Of a stretch of 64,000 nucleotides of DNA, positions 49,601 through 58,198 are shown in pieces. The position numbers and the translations under genes were made by a program. Positions within the stretch are counted from its first letter, which is position 1; each line of letters begins with the position of its first letter. The notes below the pieces were generated by a model, which was not told the origin of the DNA, did not search any database, and saw only the letters and a program-made list of their open reading frames with translations. The DNA is from Actinoplanes aureus (GTDB lineage: Bacteria > Actinomycetota > Actinomycetes > Mycobacteriales > Micromonosporaceae), in NCBI RefSeq assembly GCF_015704865.1, contig NZ_JADQTO010000007.1, positions 372,001 through 436,000 on the forward strand, written 5' to 3'.

Positions 49601-49680
49601 TGGGTGGAACTTCGAGAAGCAACAGTACGCGTACGCGCCAGCGAAAACCAAATCGGCGTGGGCGTCCTCTCTCCCGCCGG

Positions 49681-50379
49681 TCACGACCGGCGGCGGCGGA
49701 ACCCCGCGTAGACGCCCAGGGCGGCACCGCACCAGAGGACTGTCCACCCTCCGAGCAGCAACAACGTACCTGCCGTCGGGGGCGTGCGGGCGCTCAGCTC
49801 CCGGGCGGTGGCCATCACCGGCGGCACCAGCCAGGGCGCGAAGGATCCACGCAGGCCCAGCACGATCGCCAGCACCGAGCCGGTCACCAGGACCGCCACA
49901 CCCGGGAGCACCCGCCGGGTGACCGCCCGGCCGGCCAACGCGCCCAGGGAGACCGCACCGAGCAGGGCGAGCATGTGGGCCAGGACGCCGAGCAGGATGC
50001 CGGTGCCGAGGGCAGTCTCGCCGGAGCCGGGAAGAGGCCCACGGATGCCGCCGAAGGGCACCGGGGCCAGCATGGCGAGCACGCAGACGACAGCGCCGAG
50101 CGCCAGGGCGGCGAGCAGGCCGGCGGTGGACTCGCGTACCGGGCCGACGGTCAGGCGGGCCAGGTGGCGCTGGACGTCCGGTTCGGTGTCCAGGACCAGC
50201 TTGGTGAGCCAGGCCAGGACCGGGAAGAGCATCACGGCCGAGTACCCGTACGCGGAGGCGGCCGGGGACGAACCGCCGCCGTAGAGGACGGAGAGGACCA
50301 CCAGTGCGGTGATCAGGGGTGCCAGGGCCCGGCCGCTGCGCAGGAAGCCGGCGAGACGCATGCGGGTCAGGGCTGTCAT
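49681..50379 (-). CDS. ABC transporter permease, unknown substrate
   Basis: 232 residues with about six hydrophobic segments (for example ALAPLITALVVLSVLYGG, AGLLAALALGAVVCVLAMLAP, LGTGILLGVLAHMLALLGAVSLG). It overlaps the ATPase gene by four bases, so it is the membrane partner. It looks like a small ABC-2-type export permease. No substrate hint. Lies between rplA and rplJ. Confidence 0.75.
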   Translation of the reverse strand: MTALTRMRLAGFLRSGRALAPLITALVVLSVLYGGGSSPAASAYGYSAVMLFPVLAWLTKLVLDTEPDVQRHLARLTVGPVRESTAGLLAALALGAVVCVLAMLAPVPFGGIRGPLPGSGETALGTGILLGVLAHMLALLGAVSLGALAGRAVTRRVLPGVAVLVTGSVLAIVLGLRGSFAPWLVPPVMATARELSARTPPTAGTLLLLGGWTVLWCGAALGVYAGFRRRRS

Positions 50380-51122
50380 CGGGCCTCCTCGGGGGCGGCG
50401 TTCTCGCGTACCCCAAGAACACGGTGACCGGAGGCACGCAGCCGGACCACCGCTTCGGCGGCCTCGTGCCGCCGGACCGCGACCTCCACGATCACGTCGT
50501 CCGCCGCAACGGGCCCGTCCTGCTGCTCCGGGTGCACCTCACCGGTCCGGACGGTCCAGTGGACGGCGCCGGGAAGACCGGCGATCTCACCGCGGTGGTC
50601 GCTGACCAGGACGGCTCCCCCGGCCTCGGTGACCTCGGCCACGATCTGCGGTACCAGCACGCGGGAAGCGGCGTCGAGACCCTCCCAGGGCTCGTCGAGG
50701 ACGAGCAGGCCGGGTGGGGTGAGCAGGGCCTGAGCCAGACCGACCTTCTGCGCCGTGCCCTTGGAGAGATCACCGAGTGGGGTGTGCAGGTGCCCGGTGA
50801 GACCGAGCCGATCGATCCAGTGGTCGGCGGCGGTCTCCGGGAGGCGGCGAAGAGCGGACATCGCCCGCAGGTATCCCAGCGTGGTGAACGGCTGCGCGGC
50901 CGGGAAGCGCTCCGGAACCCAGCCGACCACGGGCGGGCGGTCGCGGACCGCACCGCGGGTGGGACGCAGCACGCCGGCGGCCACCTGCAACAGCGTGGAC
51001 TTGCCGGCGCCGTTGGGGCCGAGCACCACGACCGTCTGGCCGGGCTCGACGGCCGCGGTCACCGCCCGCAGGGTCCAGCCGGCGCGACGGGCGTACCGGA
51101 ACCAGATCGCATCGAAACGCAC
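50376..51122 (-). CDS. ABC transporter ATP-binding protein
   Basis: 248 residues from the GTG at 51122 (the frame opens at a TTG at 51140 inside the terminator tail). Walker A GPNGAGKST, a divergent signature LSKGTAQKV and Walker B LLVLDEPWEGLD are all present. A C-terminal domain of about 60 residues follows. Coupled to the permease by overlap. The signature LSKG is typical of ABC-2 exporters. Confidence 0.85.
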   Translation of the reverse strand: MRFDAIWFRYARRAGWTLRAVTAAVEPGQTVVVLGPNGAGKSTLLQVAAGVLRPTRGAVRDRPPVVGWVPERFPAAQPFTTLGYLRAMSALRRLPETAADHWIDRLGLTGHLHTPLGDLSKGTAQKVGLAQALLTPPGLLVLDEPWEGLDAASRVLVPQIVAEVTEAGGAVLVSDHRGEIAGLPGAVHWTVRTGEVHPEQQDGPVAADDVIVEVAVRRHEAAEAVVRLRASGHRVLGVRENAAPEEAR

Positions 51123-51136
51123 TGCGGAAGCCTGCC

Positions 51137-51170
51137 ACAAAGAAGGCCCCCGGGGCTGTCCCCGGGGGCC
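51137..51170 (-). terminator. Intrinsic terminator after rplA
   Basis: An 11-bp perfect stem GGCCCCCGGGG/CCCCGGGGGCC with a four-base loop, followed by TTCTTTG on the minus strand, 26 bases after the rplA stop. It separates rplA from the ABC genes. Confidence 0.9.
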
Positions 51171-51196
51171 TCTCTACGTTGACGCGAACCGGACCG

Positions 51197-51916
51197 TCAG
51201 GCGTCGGAGCCCTCGGAGCGCAGGTTCTTCTGTGCGTTCGGGTCGACCGGCACGCCCGGGCCCATCGTGGTGGCGATGGTGACCTTCTTCAGGTACTTGC
51301 CCTTGGCGGCGGACGGCTTGGCCCGCAGGATCTCGTCGAGCACGGCGGCGTAGTTGTCCACCAGCTGCTCCGGCGAGAAGGACGCCTTGCCGATGATCAC
51401 GTGCAGGTTCGAGTGCTTGTCCACCCGGAAGGTGATCTTGCCGCCCTTGATCTCGTTGACGGCCTTGGTCACGTCCATGGTGACGGTGCCGGTCTTCGGG
51501 TTCGGCATGAGGCCACGCGGGCCGAGGATCCGGGCGATCCGGCCGATCTTGGCCATCTGGTCCGGCGTCGCGATCGCGGCGTCGAAGTCCAGCCAGCCAC
51601 CCTGGATCCGGGCGACGAGCTCGTCGGTGCCGACCTCGTCGGCGCCGGCCGCGACGGCCTCCTCGGCCTTCGCACCCTGGGCGAAAACGATCACGCGGGC
51701 GGTCTTACCGGTGCCGTGCGGCAGGTTGACGGTGCCGCGGACCATCTGGTCGGCCTTACGCGGGTCGACACCGAGGCGCATCGCGACCTCGACGGTGGCG
51801 TCGAACTTGACCGGGTTGGTCTCCTTGGCGAGCTTGACCGCCTCGGCCGGCTCGTAGAGCTTCGACGCGTCGATCTGCTCGGCCGCCTTGCGGTAGCCCT
51901 TGCTGCGCTGTGCCAT
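51197..51916 (-). CDS. rplA: 50S ribosomal protein L1
   Basis: 239 residues, [20 protein letters not shown] start and the [18 protein letters not shown] signature. Forms the mobile L1 stalk and in many bacteria represses the rplK-rplA operon. Here it follows nusG directly after 77 bases, with rplK absent. Confidence 0.97.
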   Translation of the reverse strand: MAQRSKGYRKAAEQIDASKLYEPAEAVKLAKETNPVKFDATVEVAMRLGVDPRKADQMVRGTVNLPHGTGKTARVIVFAQGAKAEEAVAAGADEVGTDELVARIQGGWLDFDAAIATPDQMAKIGRIARILGPRGLMPNPKTGTVTMDVTKAVNEIKGGKITFRVDKHSNLHVIIGKASFSPEQLVDNYAAVLDEILRAKPSAAKGKYLKKVTIATTMGPGVPVDPNAQKNLRSEGSDA

Positions 51917-51993
51917 TTCTCAATTACTCCTGTGGTAGTTGGCGGGGCCGCCGAATACGGCCCCTCCCACGTGAATCGCCGGCTGTCCGGCGA
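51917..51993 (-). other. nusG-rplA junction where rplK (L11) is expected
   Basis: Only 77 bases. Minus strand: a small hairpin TCGCCGG-ACAG-CCGGCGA directly at the nusG stop, then GTGGGAGGGGCCG...CGGCCCCGCC forming a second hairpin, then ACAGGAG before the rplA ATG. Nothing resembling L11 coding sequence remains. The element before rplA looks like a normal ribosomal leader. Confidence 0.8.
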
Positions 51994-52707
51994 TCAGATC
52001 TTGGTGACCTGGTTGAAGTTCAGCTCGACCGGAGTCTCCCGGCCGAAGATCGAGACCAGGACCTTGAGCTTCTGCTGGTCGGCGTTGATCTCGCTGATCG
52101 AGGCCGGCAGCGAGGCGAACGCGCCGTCGGTGACCGTGACCGAGTCGCCGACCTCGAAGTCGAGGACCTTGACCTCGGGCTTCGTCTTCTTCTCCTCGGC
52201 CTGCACGGCCGGGGCCAGCCACTTCAGCACCTCGTCAAGCGAGAGCGGGGCCGGCCGGTCGACCCGGTCGGTGGCGCCCACGAAGCCGGTCACACCCGGG
52301 GTGTTACGCACACACGAGTACGACTCCGGGGTCAGATCCATCCGGACCAGGATGTAACCGGGGAAGACCTTGGCCTGCACCTGGTTGCGCTTGCCGTTCT
52401 TGACCTCGACCTCTTCGCGGGTCGGGACCTCGACCTGGAAGATGAAGTCCTCCATGTCGAGGCTCGTGATCCGGGTCTCGAGGTTGGTCTTGACCTTGTT
52501 CTCGTACCCCGCGTAGGAGTGCACCACGTACCAGTCGCCGGGTGCGTACCGCAGCTTCTGACGCAGCTCCTTGACGGGGTCGTAGTCCTCGTCAGCCTCG
52601 GGCGCCTGGGCCACGGCCGGAACGTCGGCCGCCTCCACCGACTCGTCGATGTCCGGCGACGACTGCTCGTCAGCAGACTGCGCGGTCTCGTCGTCGTACT
52701 CAGGCAC
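51994..52707 (-). CDS. nusG: Transcription termination/antitermination protein NusG
   Basis: 237 residues: an acidic N-terminal extension of about 60, the NGN domain ([19 protein letters not shown]) and the C-terminal KOW domain ([19 protein letters not shown]). Binds RNA polymerase and couples to Rho or S10. The N-terminal extension is usual for actinobacteria. 46 bases after secE. Confidence 0.97.
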   Translation of the reverse strand: MPEYDDETAQSADEQSSPDIDESVEAADVPAVAQAPEADEDYDPVKELRQKLRYAPGDWYVVHSYAGYENKVKTNLETRITSLDMEDFIFQVEVPTREEVEVKNGKRNQVQAKVFPGYILVRMDLTPESYSCVRNTPGVTGFVGATDRVDRPAPLSLDEVLKWLAPAVQAEEKKTKPEVKVLDFEVGDSVTVTDGAFASLPASISEINADQQKLKVLVSIFGRETPVELNFNQVTKI

Positions 52708-52753
52708 GCTCGCTCACTTCCAGATAAGTCTCTTCAGTTCGACGGGTGCGGGA

Positions 52754-53134
52754 CTAGCTGCCGAGCGCCCAGAGAATGCCCTTACCGAAGGCATAGTCCA
52801 GAGACACCACGAGGGCCGTCACCACGACGACGAACACGATCACGACGCTGGTGTAGGTCAGCAGCTCACGGCGCGTCGGCCAGATGACCTTACGGAGCTC
52901 GCTGACGACCTCGCGGAAGAAGCCGCCGATCCGGCCGAAGACCCCAGTACCCCGGCCGGACTTCTTGGCCTTCGGGCTCTCGTCCTTCGTACGCTCGGCG
53001 ACAGCGGTCCCGCCGCCACGGCTCACGAGCGCGTCGTCGGCCTCGTCATCAGGCACGTCACCGCCGGCGGCGGCGTCGGCGAGTACCTCGTCGTCGCCCG
53101 GGACGTCGTCACCGGGCCGGTCCTTCTCGGCCAC
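52754..53134 (-). CDS. secE: Preprotein translocase subunit SecE
   Basis: 126 residues. The essential single TM (TSVVIVFVVVVTALVVSLDYAF) and the amphipathic EVVSELRKVIWPTRREL helix form the SecE core. A 75-residue Asp/Glu-rich N-terminal extension precedes it. Directly downstream of tRNA-Trp, the conserved actinobacterial arrangement. Confidence 0.96.
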   Translation of the reverse strand: MAEKDRPGDDVPGDDEVLADAAAGGDVPDDEADDALVSRGGGTAVAERTKDESPKAKKSGRGTGVFGRIGGFFREVVSELRKVIWPTRRELLTYTSVVIVFVVVVTALVVSLDYAFGKGILWALGS

Positions 53135-53241
53135 TTCGCCCTACTTCCGTCGTCGGTGGTGTTGAGGTTCCCGTCAGCGCTCGACCGGACGCGGAGTTTG
53201 TGCGAACCGCGCACCGGGCGGGCACGTCGAGGAGGATTGCG

Positions 53242-53314
<73 letters not shown>

Positions 53315-53395
53315 TCGCGGGACCTGCGCCTATTACGACTCAGAACCCCACGGCGCACCAGTGTACGGGTACGCCCGGCGTTCCCCCAACCCGGG

Positions 53396-53791
53396 CTACC
53401 GCTTCCTGACAAGCGCCTGCGCCAAGGACAGTACCTTGTCGCCGTTGCACGTCGCAGTCAGGCTCAGCCGAGTGTGTCCGTCCTCGGTGACGTCCTTCAC
53501 CGTCGCGGTGACGACGACCTCGGTGCCCTCGTCGGTGTCCGGCACCGGAACCGGGCGGCTGAACCGCACGCTGAACTCGACGACCGCGTCCGGGGCGCCG
53601 GCCCACGCCGTGACGGCCCGGCCCACCAGCGCCATGGTGAACATGCCGTGGGCGATGACACCCGGCAGTCCGACACTCTTGGCGATCCGGTCGCTCCAGT
53701 GGATCGGGTTGAAGTCTCCCGAGGCGCCCGCGTAACGGACCAGGTCGGCCCGGGTCACCCGGAAGGTCTGCGGCTCCAGAACGTCACCCAT
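53396..53791 (-). CDS. MaoC-like dehydratase subunit, HadB type
   Basis: 131 residues from the ATG at 53791 (MGDVLEPQTFRVTRADLVRY), which overlaps the partner's stop as TAATG. Hot-dog fold with the hydratase motif YAGASGDFNPIHWSD carrying the catalytic Asp and His. Pairs with the N-terminal MaoC-like protein upstream to form a (3R)-hydroxyacyl-ACP dehydratase, by analogy with mycobacterial HadAB. Confidence 0.88.
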   Translation of the reverse strand: MGDVLEPQTFRVTRADLVRYAGASGDFNPIHWSDRIAKSVGLPGVIAHGMFTMALVGRAVTAWAGAPDAVVEFSVRFSRPVPVPDTDEGTEVVVTATVKDVTEDGHTRLSLTATCNGDKVLSLAQALVRKR

Positions 53792-54240
53792 TACGCCTCC
53801 TCGCCGCGCTGGACCAGCTTCGACCACACGGTGACGACCGGCTCGCCGGCCTCGGTCGTCACGTCCGTGCGGGTGGTGAGGAAGTCGTGGCCGCCCCGGC
53901 TGGTGATGTCATCCACGGTGTTCACACAGACCAGGGCGTCGCCGGCGACGACCGGTCGGGCGTACGCGAACTTCTGGTCGCCGTGCACGACGCGGCTGTA
54001 GTCCAGGCCGAGCGCGGGGTCGTTGACGATCTGCCGGCTGGCCGCCATGGTGATCGCCACCGGAAAGGTGGGCGGGGCCACCACATCGGTGTAACCGAGG
54101 GCTCGGGCAGCTTCTGGGTCGTGGTACTCGGCGTCGGTGGCGCCGATCGCCCGGGCGAACTCACGGATCTTTTCGCGGCCGACGAGGTAGGGCTCGGTGG
54201 GCGGCCAGCTGCGGCCCACGAAAGACTGGTCCAGAGGCAT
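53791..54240 (-). CDS. MaoC N-terminal-like dehydratase subunit, HadA type
   Basis: 149 residues from the ATG at 54240 (MPLDQSFVGRSWPPTEPYLVG). A GTG at 54246 is an alternative start. Substrate-binding hot-dog subunit (APPTFPVAITMAA, HGDQKFAYARPVVAGD) without its own catalytic dyad. It lies downstream of rpmG in the common actinobacterial order rpmG-hadA-hadB. The rpmG hairpin ends only 11 to 17 bases before the possible starts, leaving little room for a ribosome binding site. Confidence 0.87.
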   Translation of the reverse strand: MPLDQSFVGRSWPPTEPYLVGREKIREFARAIGATDAEYHDPEAARALGYTDVVAPPTFPVAITMAASRQIVNDPALGLDYSRVVHGDQKFAYARPVVAGDALVCVNTVDDITSRGGHDFLTTRTDVTTEAGEPVVTVWSKLVQRGEEA

Positions 54241-54256
54241 GCCCACAAACTACTCT

Positions 54257-54286
54257 GCGCCGCCCGGATCGAAATCCGGGCGGCGC
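54257..54286 (-). terminator. rpmG terminator hairpin next to the hadA start
   Basis: A 13-bp perfect stem GCGCCGCCCGGAT/ATCCGGGCGGCGC closed by a TTCG tetraloop on the transcript. No U tract. It sits between the rpmG stop and the hadA start and may also affect hadA translation. Confidence 0.8.
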
Positions 54287-54311
54287 AGGAAAGATCTTTA
54301 GTTGCGTACGC

Positions 54312-54479
54312 TCAGCGCGTCTCGCGGTGCAGGGTGTGCTTCCCGTCGCGCGGGCAGAACTTCTTCAGCTCAATCCGGTCCGGGTCGTTACGCCGGTTCT
54401 TCTTGGTGATGTAGTTCCGGTCCTTGCACTCCGTGCACGCCAGGGTGATCTTCGGACGGACGTCGGTCGCCTTGGCCAC
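54312..54479 (-). CDS. rpmG: 50S ribosomal protein L33
   Basis: 55 residues from GTG at 54479: [19 protein letters not shown]... It keeps the first zinc pair C15/C18 and C42, but the fourth ligand of C+ forms is Asp45 ([15 protein letters not shown]). The zinc site is therefore altered or lost. Positioned upstream of hadAB as usual. Confidence 0.95.
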   Translation of the reverse strand: MAKATDVRPKITLACTECKDRNYITKKNRRNDPDRIELKKFCPRDGKHTLHRETR

Positions 54480-54583
54480 GGCGGGGTGCCTTCCTGCTAA
54501 CGAGTTCTAACTGACGACGAACCAGCGTAGACGCTCGACCCGTCAATCTGCAAAGTGGTGCCCCGGGTGGGGTCCACGGAAAG

Positions 54584-54656
54584 TAGCGGTGGCCGGACTT
54601 GAACCGGCGACACAGCGATTATGAGCCGCTTGCTCTGCCATCTGAGCTACACCGCC
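54584..54656 (-). tRNA. tRNA-Met (CAT anticodon)
   Basis: 73 bases: acceptor GGCGGTG/CACCGCT (first pair G-U), D-arm TAGCTCAGATGGCAGAGCA, anticodon loop CTCATAA, T-arm CCGGTTCAAGTCCGG. The standard first pair suggests an elongator tRNA-Met. No encoded CCA. Confidence 0.94.
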
Positions 54657-54706
54657 GAGCCAGGCTCAAGTCCAGCGCCAGGCAGGGGCGGGAACGAACC
54701 CGGTAG

Positions 54707-54779
54707 AGCCCCCTTACGGAATCGAACCGTAGACCTTCTCCTTACCATGGAGACGCTCTGCCGACTGAGCTAAGGGGGC
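54707..54779 (-). tRNA. tRNA-Thr (GGT anticodon)
   Basis: 73 bases: acceptor GCCCCCT/AGGGGGC, D-arm TAGCTCAGTCGGCAGAGC, anticodon loop ATGGTAA, T-arm TACGGTTCGATTCCGTA. Upstream of tRNA-Met on the same strand by 50 bases. Confidence 0.96.
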
Positions 54780-54871
54780 GCGCTTGCGATCTCTCGCTCG
54801 CTGCACGGGTAAGACTACACGGCCGGGTCGTGGGCGTGAAATCAGTACCCCCCTTGCCGTTGAACCGCAGG

Positions 54872-57400
54872 TCAGATCACTGCGCGGAGCCTGCGGACCT
54901 CACCTGTGGGAGTGGACTCAGGCTCCGTTTGAGCGCTCAGCCAAGCCTCCAAACGCTCGTACGGAAGCGGGCGGCTGAACAGGTAACCCTGGCCGATCTC
55001 ACAACCCATCTCCTCGAGCAGCTCCAGCGTGAGCTCGCTCTCCACGCCTTCGGCGACCACGGTGAGGCCGAACTCACGGGACAGGCCGATCACCGCCCGG
55101 ACGATCGCGAGATCTCCCGAGTCGGTCGCCATCCCCTGCACGAAGCTGTCATCGATCTTCACCTCGTGCACCGGCCACTGCCGAAGGTACGCCAGCGACG
55201 ACGCTCCGGTGCCGAAGTCGTCCACACTGAGCCGGACACCGAGGTCGCGGAGGCGGTAGAGGGTGGGCAGCACGCGCTCGATGTCGTTGAGCATGCCCGG
55301 CTCGGAGATCTCGAAGGTGAGCTGGCCGGGCCCCACCCGATGCTCGGTCAGCAGTTCCTCGACCAGGTCCGGAAAGCGGGAGTCGAGAAGCGTCCGGGCG
55401 GAGAGGTTGACCGCGACGGAGAGCGGCCGGTCGGCGTCCGCCCACTCCCGGCAGCGGCGCAGGCCGGCGGTGAGCACCACCTCGGTGAGGCGGGCCAGCT
55501 GGCCGGTGTGCTCGGCGACCGCCACGAAATCCTCCGGCGCGACCTCGCCGTGCGCCGGGTGCACCCAGCGGGCCAGGCACTCGACGCCCAGCACGTGCCG
55601 GTCGGCCAGCGTCACCTTGGGCTGGAAGTAGACCTCCAGCTGTCCGTTGTCGAGGGCCCGGCGCAGGTCCGCGGCGATACCGAGACGGCGTACCGCCCGG
55701 GACTCGAGGGCCGGGTGGAACGGCTGCACCCCGTACGGCAGGACCTTGGCGGCGTTGGCGGCGAGCTCGGCGCGCTGCAGCAGCGTCTCGGGGTCGCTGC
55801 CGTGGTCCGGGTAGACGGAGACGCCGACCGCGGTGTCCACGTCCAGGGTGAGCGAGCCGACCGCCATCGGACCGCGCAGCCGCTCGCGCATCCGGGTGGC
55901 GATGTCGACGGTCGCCTCGATGTTCTGGGCCCGCAGGGTGACCACGAACTCGTCGCCGCCGATCCGGCCGACCAGGGCGCCCGGATCGGCGATCCCGCCC
56001 AGCCGCTGGGCCACCTCGACGAGCAGTTTGTCGCCGGCGGCGTGGCCCATCGACTCGTTGACGTTCCGCTGACCGTCCACGTCGAAGAACATGATGGCGA
56101 CGACGTCTTCCTCGGCTTCGACCGCGATCGACTCGGCGAGGGCGTCGATCATCCGGCGGCGGTTGGGCAGGCCGGTGAGCCGGTCATGGTAGGCGTCGTA
56201 GCGGAGCCGGTCGACGAGCCTCGAGTTCTCGACGGCGACCGCGGCGTGCGCCGCGATGGTCTCCAGGACCTGCACGTCGGCCTCGCGGAACGTGCGGTTG
56301 TCGCCGACCCGGTTCACCACCTCGAGCGTGCCGATGGTCGCCTTGCCGGATCGCAGCGGGATCACGATGACGTCCTTGACCCTCGCCGGCTTCAGCTCGG
56401 CGCGGAGAGCCTCGGTGCCGGGGAACAGAGCACCGACCCCGAGAGCGGCCTTTCGCTCGATCGCCATCTCACGCACGGCGTCGGGGATGGGCGAGACGTC
56501 AAGCAAGCCGCGGTGCTCGACCTGTGCGGTCAGCAGGACCTCGGGGTGGCGTCCCTGCGGCGCCAGCCACAGCGTGGCGAACTCCGACTGCATCAGCTCC
56601 CGGACCCGGCCCAGCAGCACGTCGGGCAGCCCGCTCTCGGCACTCTGTTCCCGCATCGCCTGGGTCAACTCGTAGACGTCCGCCAGGGTGCGGTGCCGGC
56701 GAAAGAACTCCGCGTACGACCGCACCACCAGGACCAGGGCGCCGACCAGGATCAGCAGGAGCAAGACGGACCAGCGGGTGGCTTCGAGAGCGACCAGGAC
56801 CACCAGCCCGATAACCGTGTTGATGCCGGTGATGGTGATGGCGGACAGACCGCGCACCGCCGCTTCCCGCCCGGAGGAGACACCCTGCACGAGGCTCATC
56901 ACACCGGCGAAGCTGAGCAACTCGACCATCGCGCTCACCCCGACGGCGGCGGCCAGCACGGCCCAGGCGGCCGGGTTCACGTCGTCCAGCGGACGGAACG
57001 GGACCATCACCAACAGAGCCGCGCAAATTCCCGCGGCCGACTTGGAGAGGTTGAACCATTGTTTGGTGGGCGAGCTGGTGTACCGGATCTGGTTGAACAG
57101 TATGGCGCCGCAAACCACCAGAATGGCCGCCACTGGCGGCAGATAGAACAGGACCAGCACCAGCGGGACGTCGGTCATCGCGACGTTCAGCGCACTGCGC
57201 CGGACAGCGAAGGTGAAGCTCGTGCGGTAGGCGAGAAGATAGACCGCGAAAAGAAGCAGAGCCGGCGCCCACTCCTCATACCACCGGGGATCCGCGAGCC
57301 AGAATCCCACTGTGCTGAAGAGCGCGAAGAGCGCCAGCGGATAGGTGATCAGCCAAGCCCGCTGCACGGTGTTACGCCGCACCGGCGCAGGCTTGGCCAT
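54872..57400 (-). CDS. Membrane-anchored diguanylate cyclase/phosphodiesterase (GGDEF-EAL with GAF)
   Basis: 842 residues. About six to seven TM segments lie in residues 15-228, then a GAF-like domain near 250-395, a GGDEF domain near 400-560 with intact GGDEF at 481-485, and an EAL domain near 575-820. The EAL triad reads ECL (607-609). Other EAL catalytic residues are kept: N665, E697, DD at 727-728, K748, E784 and Q803. No RxxD inhibitory site is visible before GGDEF. The GGDEF metal block is DVDGQRNVNES, with Glu for the usual Asp. The net direction of c-di-GMP turnover cannot be called. Confidence 0.92.
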   Translation of the reverse strand: MAKPAPVRRNTVQRAWLITYPLALFALFSTVGFWLADPRWYEEWAPALLLFAVYLLAYRTSFTFAVRRSALNVAMTDVPLVLVLFYLPPVAAILVVCGAILFNQIRYTSSPTKQWFNLSKSAAGICAALLVMVPFRPLDDVNPAAWAVLAAAVGVSAMVELLSFAGVMSLVQGVSSGREAAVRGLSAITITGINTVIGLVVLVALEATRWSVLLLLILVGALVLVVRSYAEFFRRHRTLADVYELTQAMREQSAESGLPDVLLGRVRELMQSEFATLWLAPQGRHPEVLLTAQVEHRGLLDVSPIPDAVREMAIERKAALGVGALFPGTEALRAELKPARVKDVIVIPLRSGKATIGTLEVVNRVGDNRTFREADVQVLETIAAHAAVAVENSRLVDRLRYDAYHDRLTGLPNRRRMIDALAESIAVEAEEDVVAIMFFDVDGQRNVNESMGHAAGDKLLVEVAQRLGGIADPGALVGRIGGDEFVVTLRAQNIEATVDIATRMRERLRGPMAVGSLTLDVDTAVGVSVYPDHGSDPETLLQRAELAANAAKVLPYGVQPFHPALESRAVRRLGIAADLRRALDNGQLEVYFQPKVTLADRHVLGVECLARWVHPAHGEVAPEDFVAVAEHTGQLARLTEVVLTAGLRRCREWADADRPLSVAVNLSARTLLDSRFPDLVEELLTEHRVGPGQLTFEISEPGMLNDIERVLPTLYRLRDLGVRLSVDDFGTGASSLAYLRQWPVHEVKIDDSFVQGMATDSGDLAIVRAVIGLSREFGLTVVAEGVESELTLELLEEMGCEIGQGYLFSRPLPYERLEAWLSAQTEPESTPTGEVRRLRAVI

Positions 57401-57458
57401 CGCGTACCTTTCCAGTCGATACGACCCCGCTCGGTGCGATCGGCGCGGAACGGAGGGC

Positions 57459-57608
57459 TCAGGTCCAGTCGTGCGTCAGCTTCTTGACGGTCACGGCGTG
57501 GGCCTCACGTGGAGCCTCCGCGGCGCTTGCGCCCGTGGCCCCGACACCCAAAGCCACGGCGACCACGAGAACCAAGCCCGCGAGACGACTGAGCTTTCTC
57601 GCAAACAT
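57459..57608 (-). CDS. Predicted 49-residue secreted micro-peptide
   Basis: ATG at 57608 with AAGGGAG seven bases upstream. A clean Sec signal peptide (MFARKLSRLAGLVLVVAVAL then GVGATGASAA) and a predicted cut after ASAA or SAA leave a mature peptide of about 19 residues, EAPREAHAVTVKKLTHDWT. No family recognised. It stands alone between the GGDEF/EAL gene and the plus-strand HTH gene. Its short length would make most gene callers miss it. Confidence 0.65.
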   Translation of the reverse strand: MFARKLSRLAGLVLVVAVALGVGATGASAAEAPREAHAVTVKKLTHDWT

Positions 57609-57862
57609 GTTGAGCTCCCTTGACGGAAAGTCGGTTCGACGACGGTCTCATGATGGTGCCACACCCGTTGTGCGACAGGGAGTGTTCATCGGCGGGTCGT
57701 GGCGGCGGTCCGGCAAATCCTGGCCGAACGGTTGAGTCGTGGACCGGCCTCAGCGCTGAAGAATTGACAGCTTTATGGGCGATTTAAGCAGAGAAGTGAG
57801 ACTAGTTCGCAGCTCATCGTCAGGCTATCTTGACGTCAAGACGGCCTGACGGAAGGCGGGCG

Positions 57863-58198
57863 ATGGTGACGACGCCGGACGAGCTGGAGCGGCTTCACAC
57901 ACTCAAGAGCGCTACCGAGCGTTACGACGAACTCCGCATGCGGGACGCCCTGGCGGCCGTCCGGCCCAGCCCTGAAGAACCGGCCCTGACCAGGGACGAG
58001 ACGCTGGAGATGCTGGCGCTCAGCGAGGTGCTGATGCGCAAGGCGGGATACGGCCGGCAGGCCACGGTGCGAGCGGCCCGAGCCGCCGGCGCCTCCTGGA
58101 CCCAGATCGGGGCCGCGCTGGGCACCAGCAAGCAGGCCGCCTGGGAAGCACACCAGCGCTGGGCCGACGATCAAGGATGGCCGGAGACCCCGGACTGA
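57863..58198 (+). CDS. Small helix-turn-helix protein
   Basis: 111 residues from ATG 57863, with GGAAGG six bases ahead. The C-terminal half contains a HTH (ATVRAARAAGASWTQIGAAL then GTSKQAAWEAHQRW) of the kind seen in short actinobacterial DNA-binding proteins. An N-terminal helix lies at residues 5-30. It ends directly at the stop codon of the convergent sulfurtransferase. Target unknown. Confidence 0.75.
   Translation: MVTTPDELERLHTLKSATERYDELRMRDALAAVRPSPEEPALTRDETLEMLALSEVLMRKAGYGRQATVRAARAAGASWTQIGAALGTSKQAAWEAHQRWADDQGWPETPD

Noticed and set aside
54830..57487. 885-codon plus-strand frame over the GGDEF/EAL gene
   Set aside because: Antisense shadow. It begins inside the tRNA-proximal spacer and shows only low-complexity residues.
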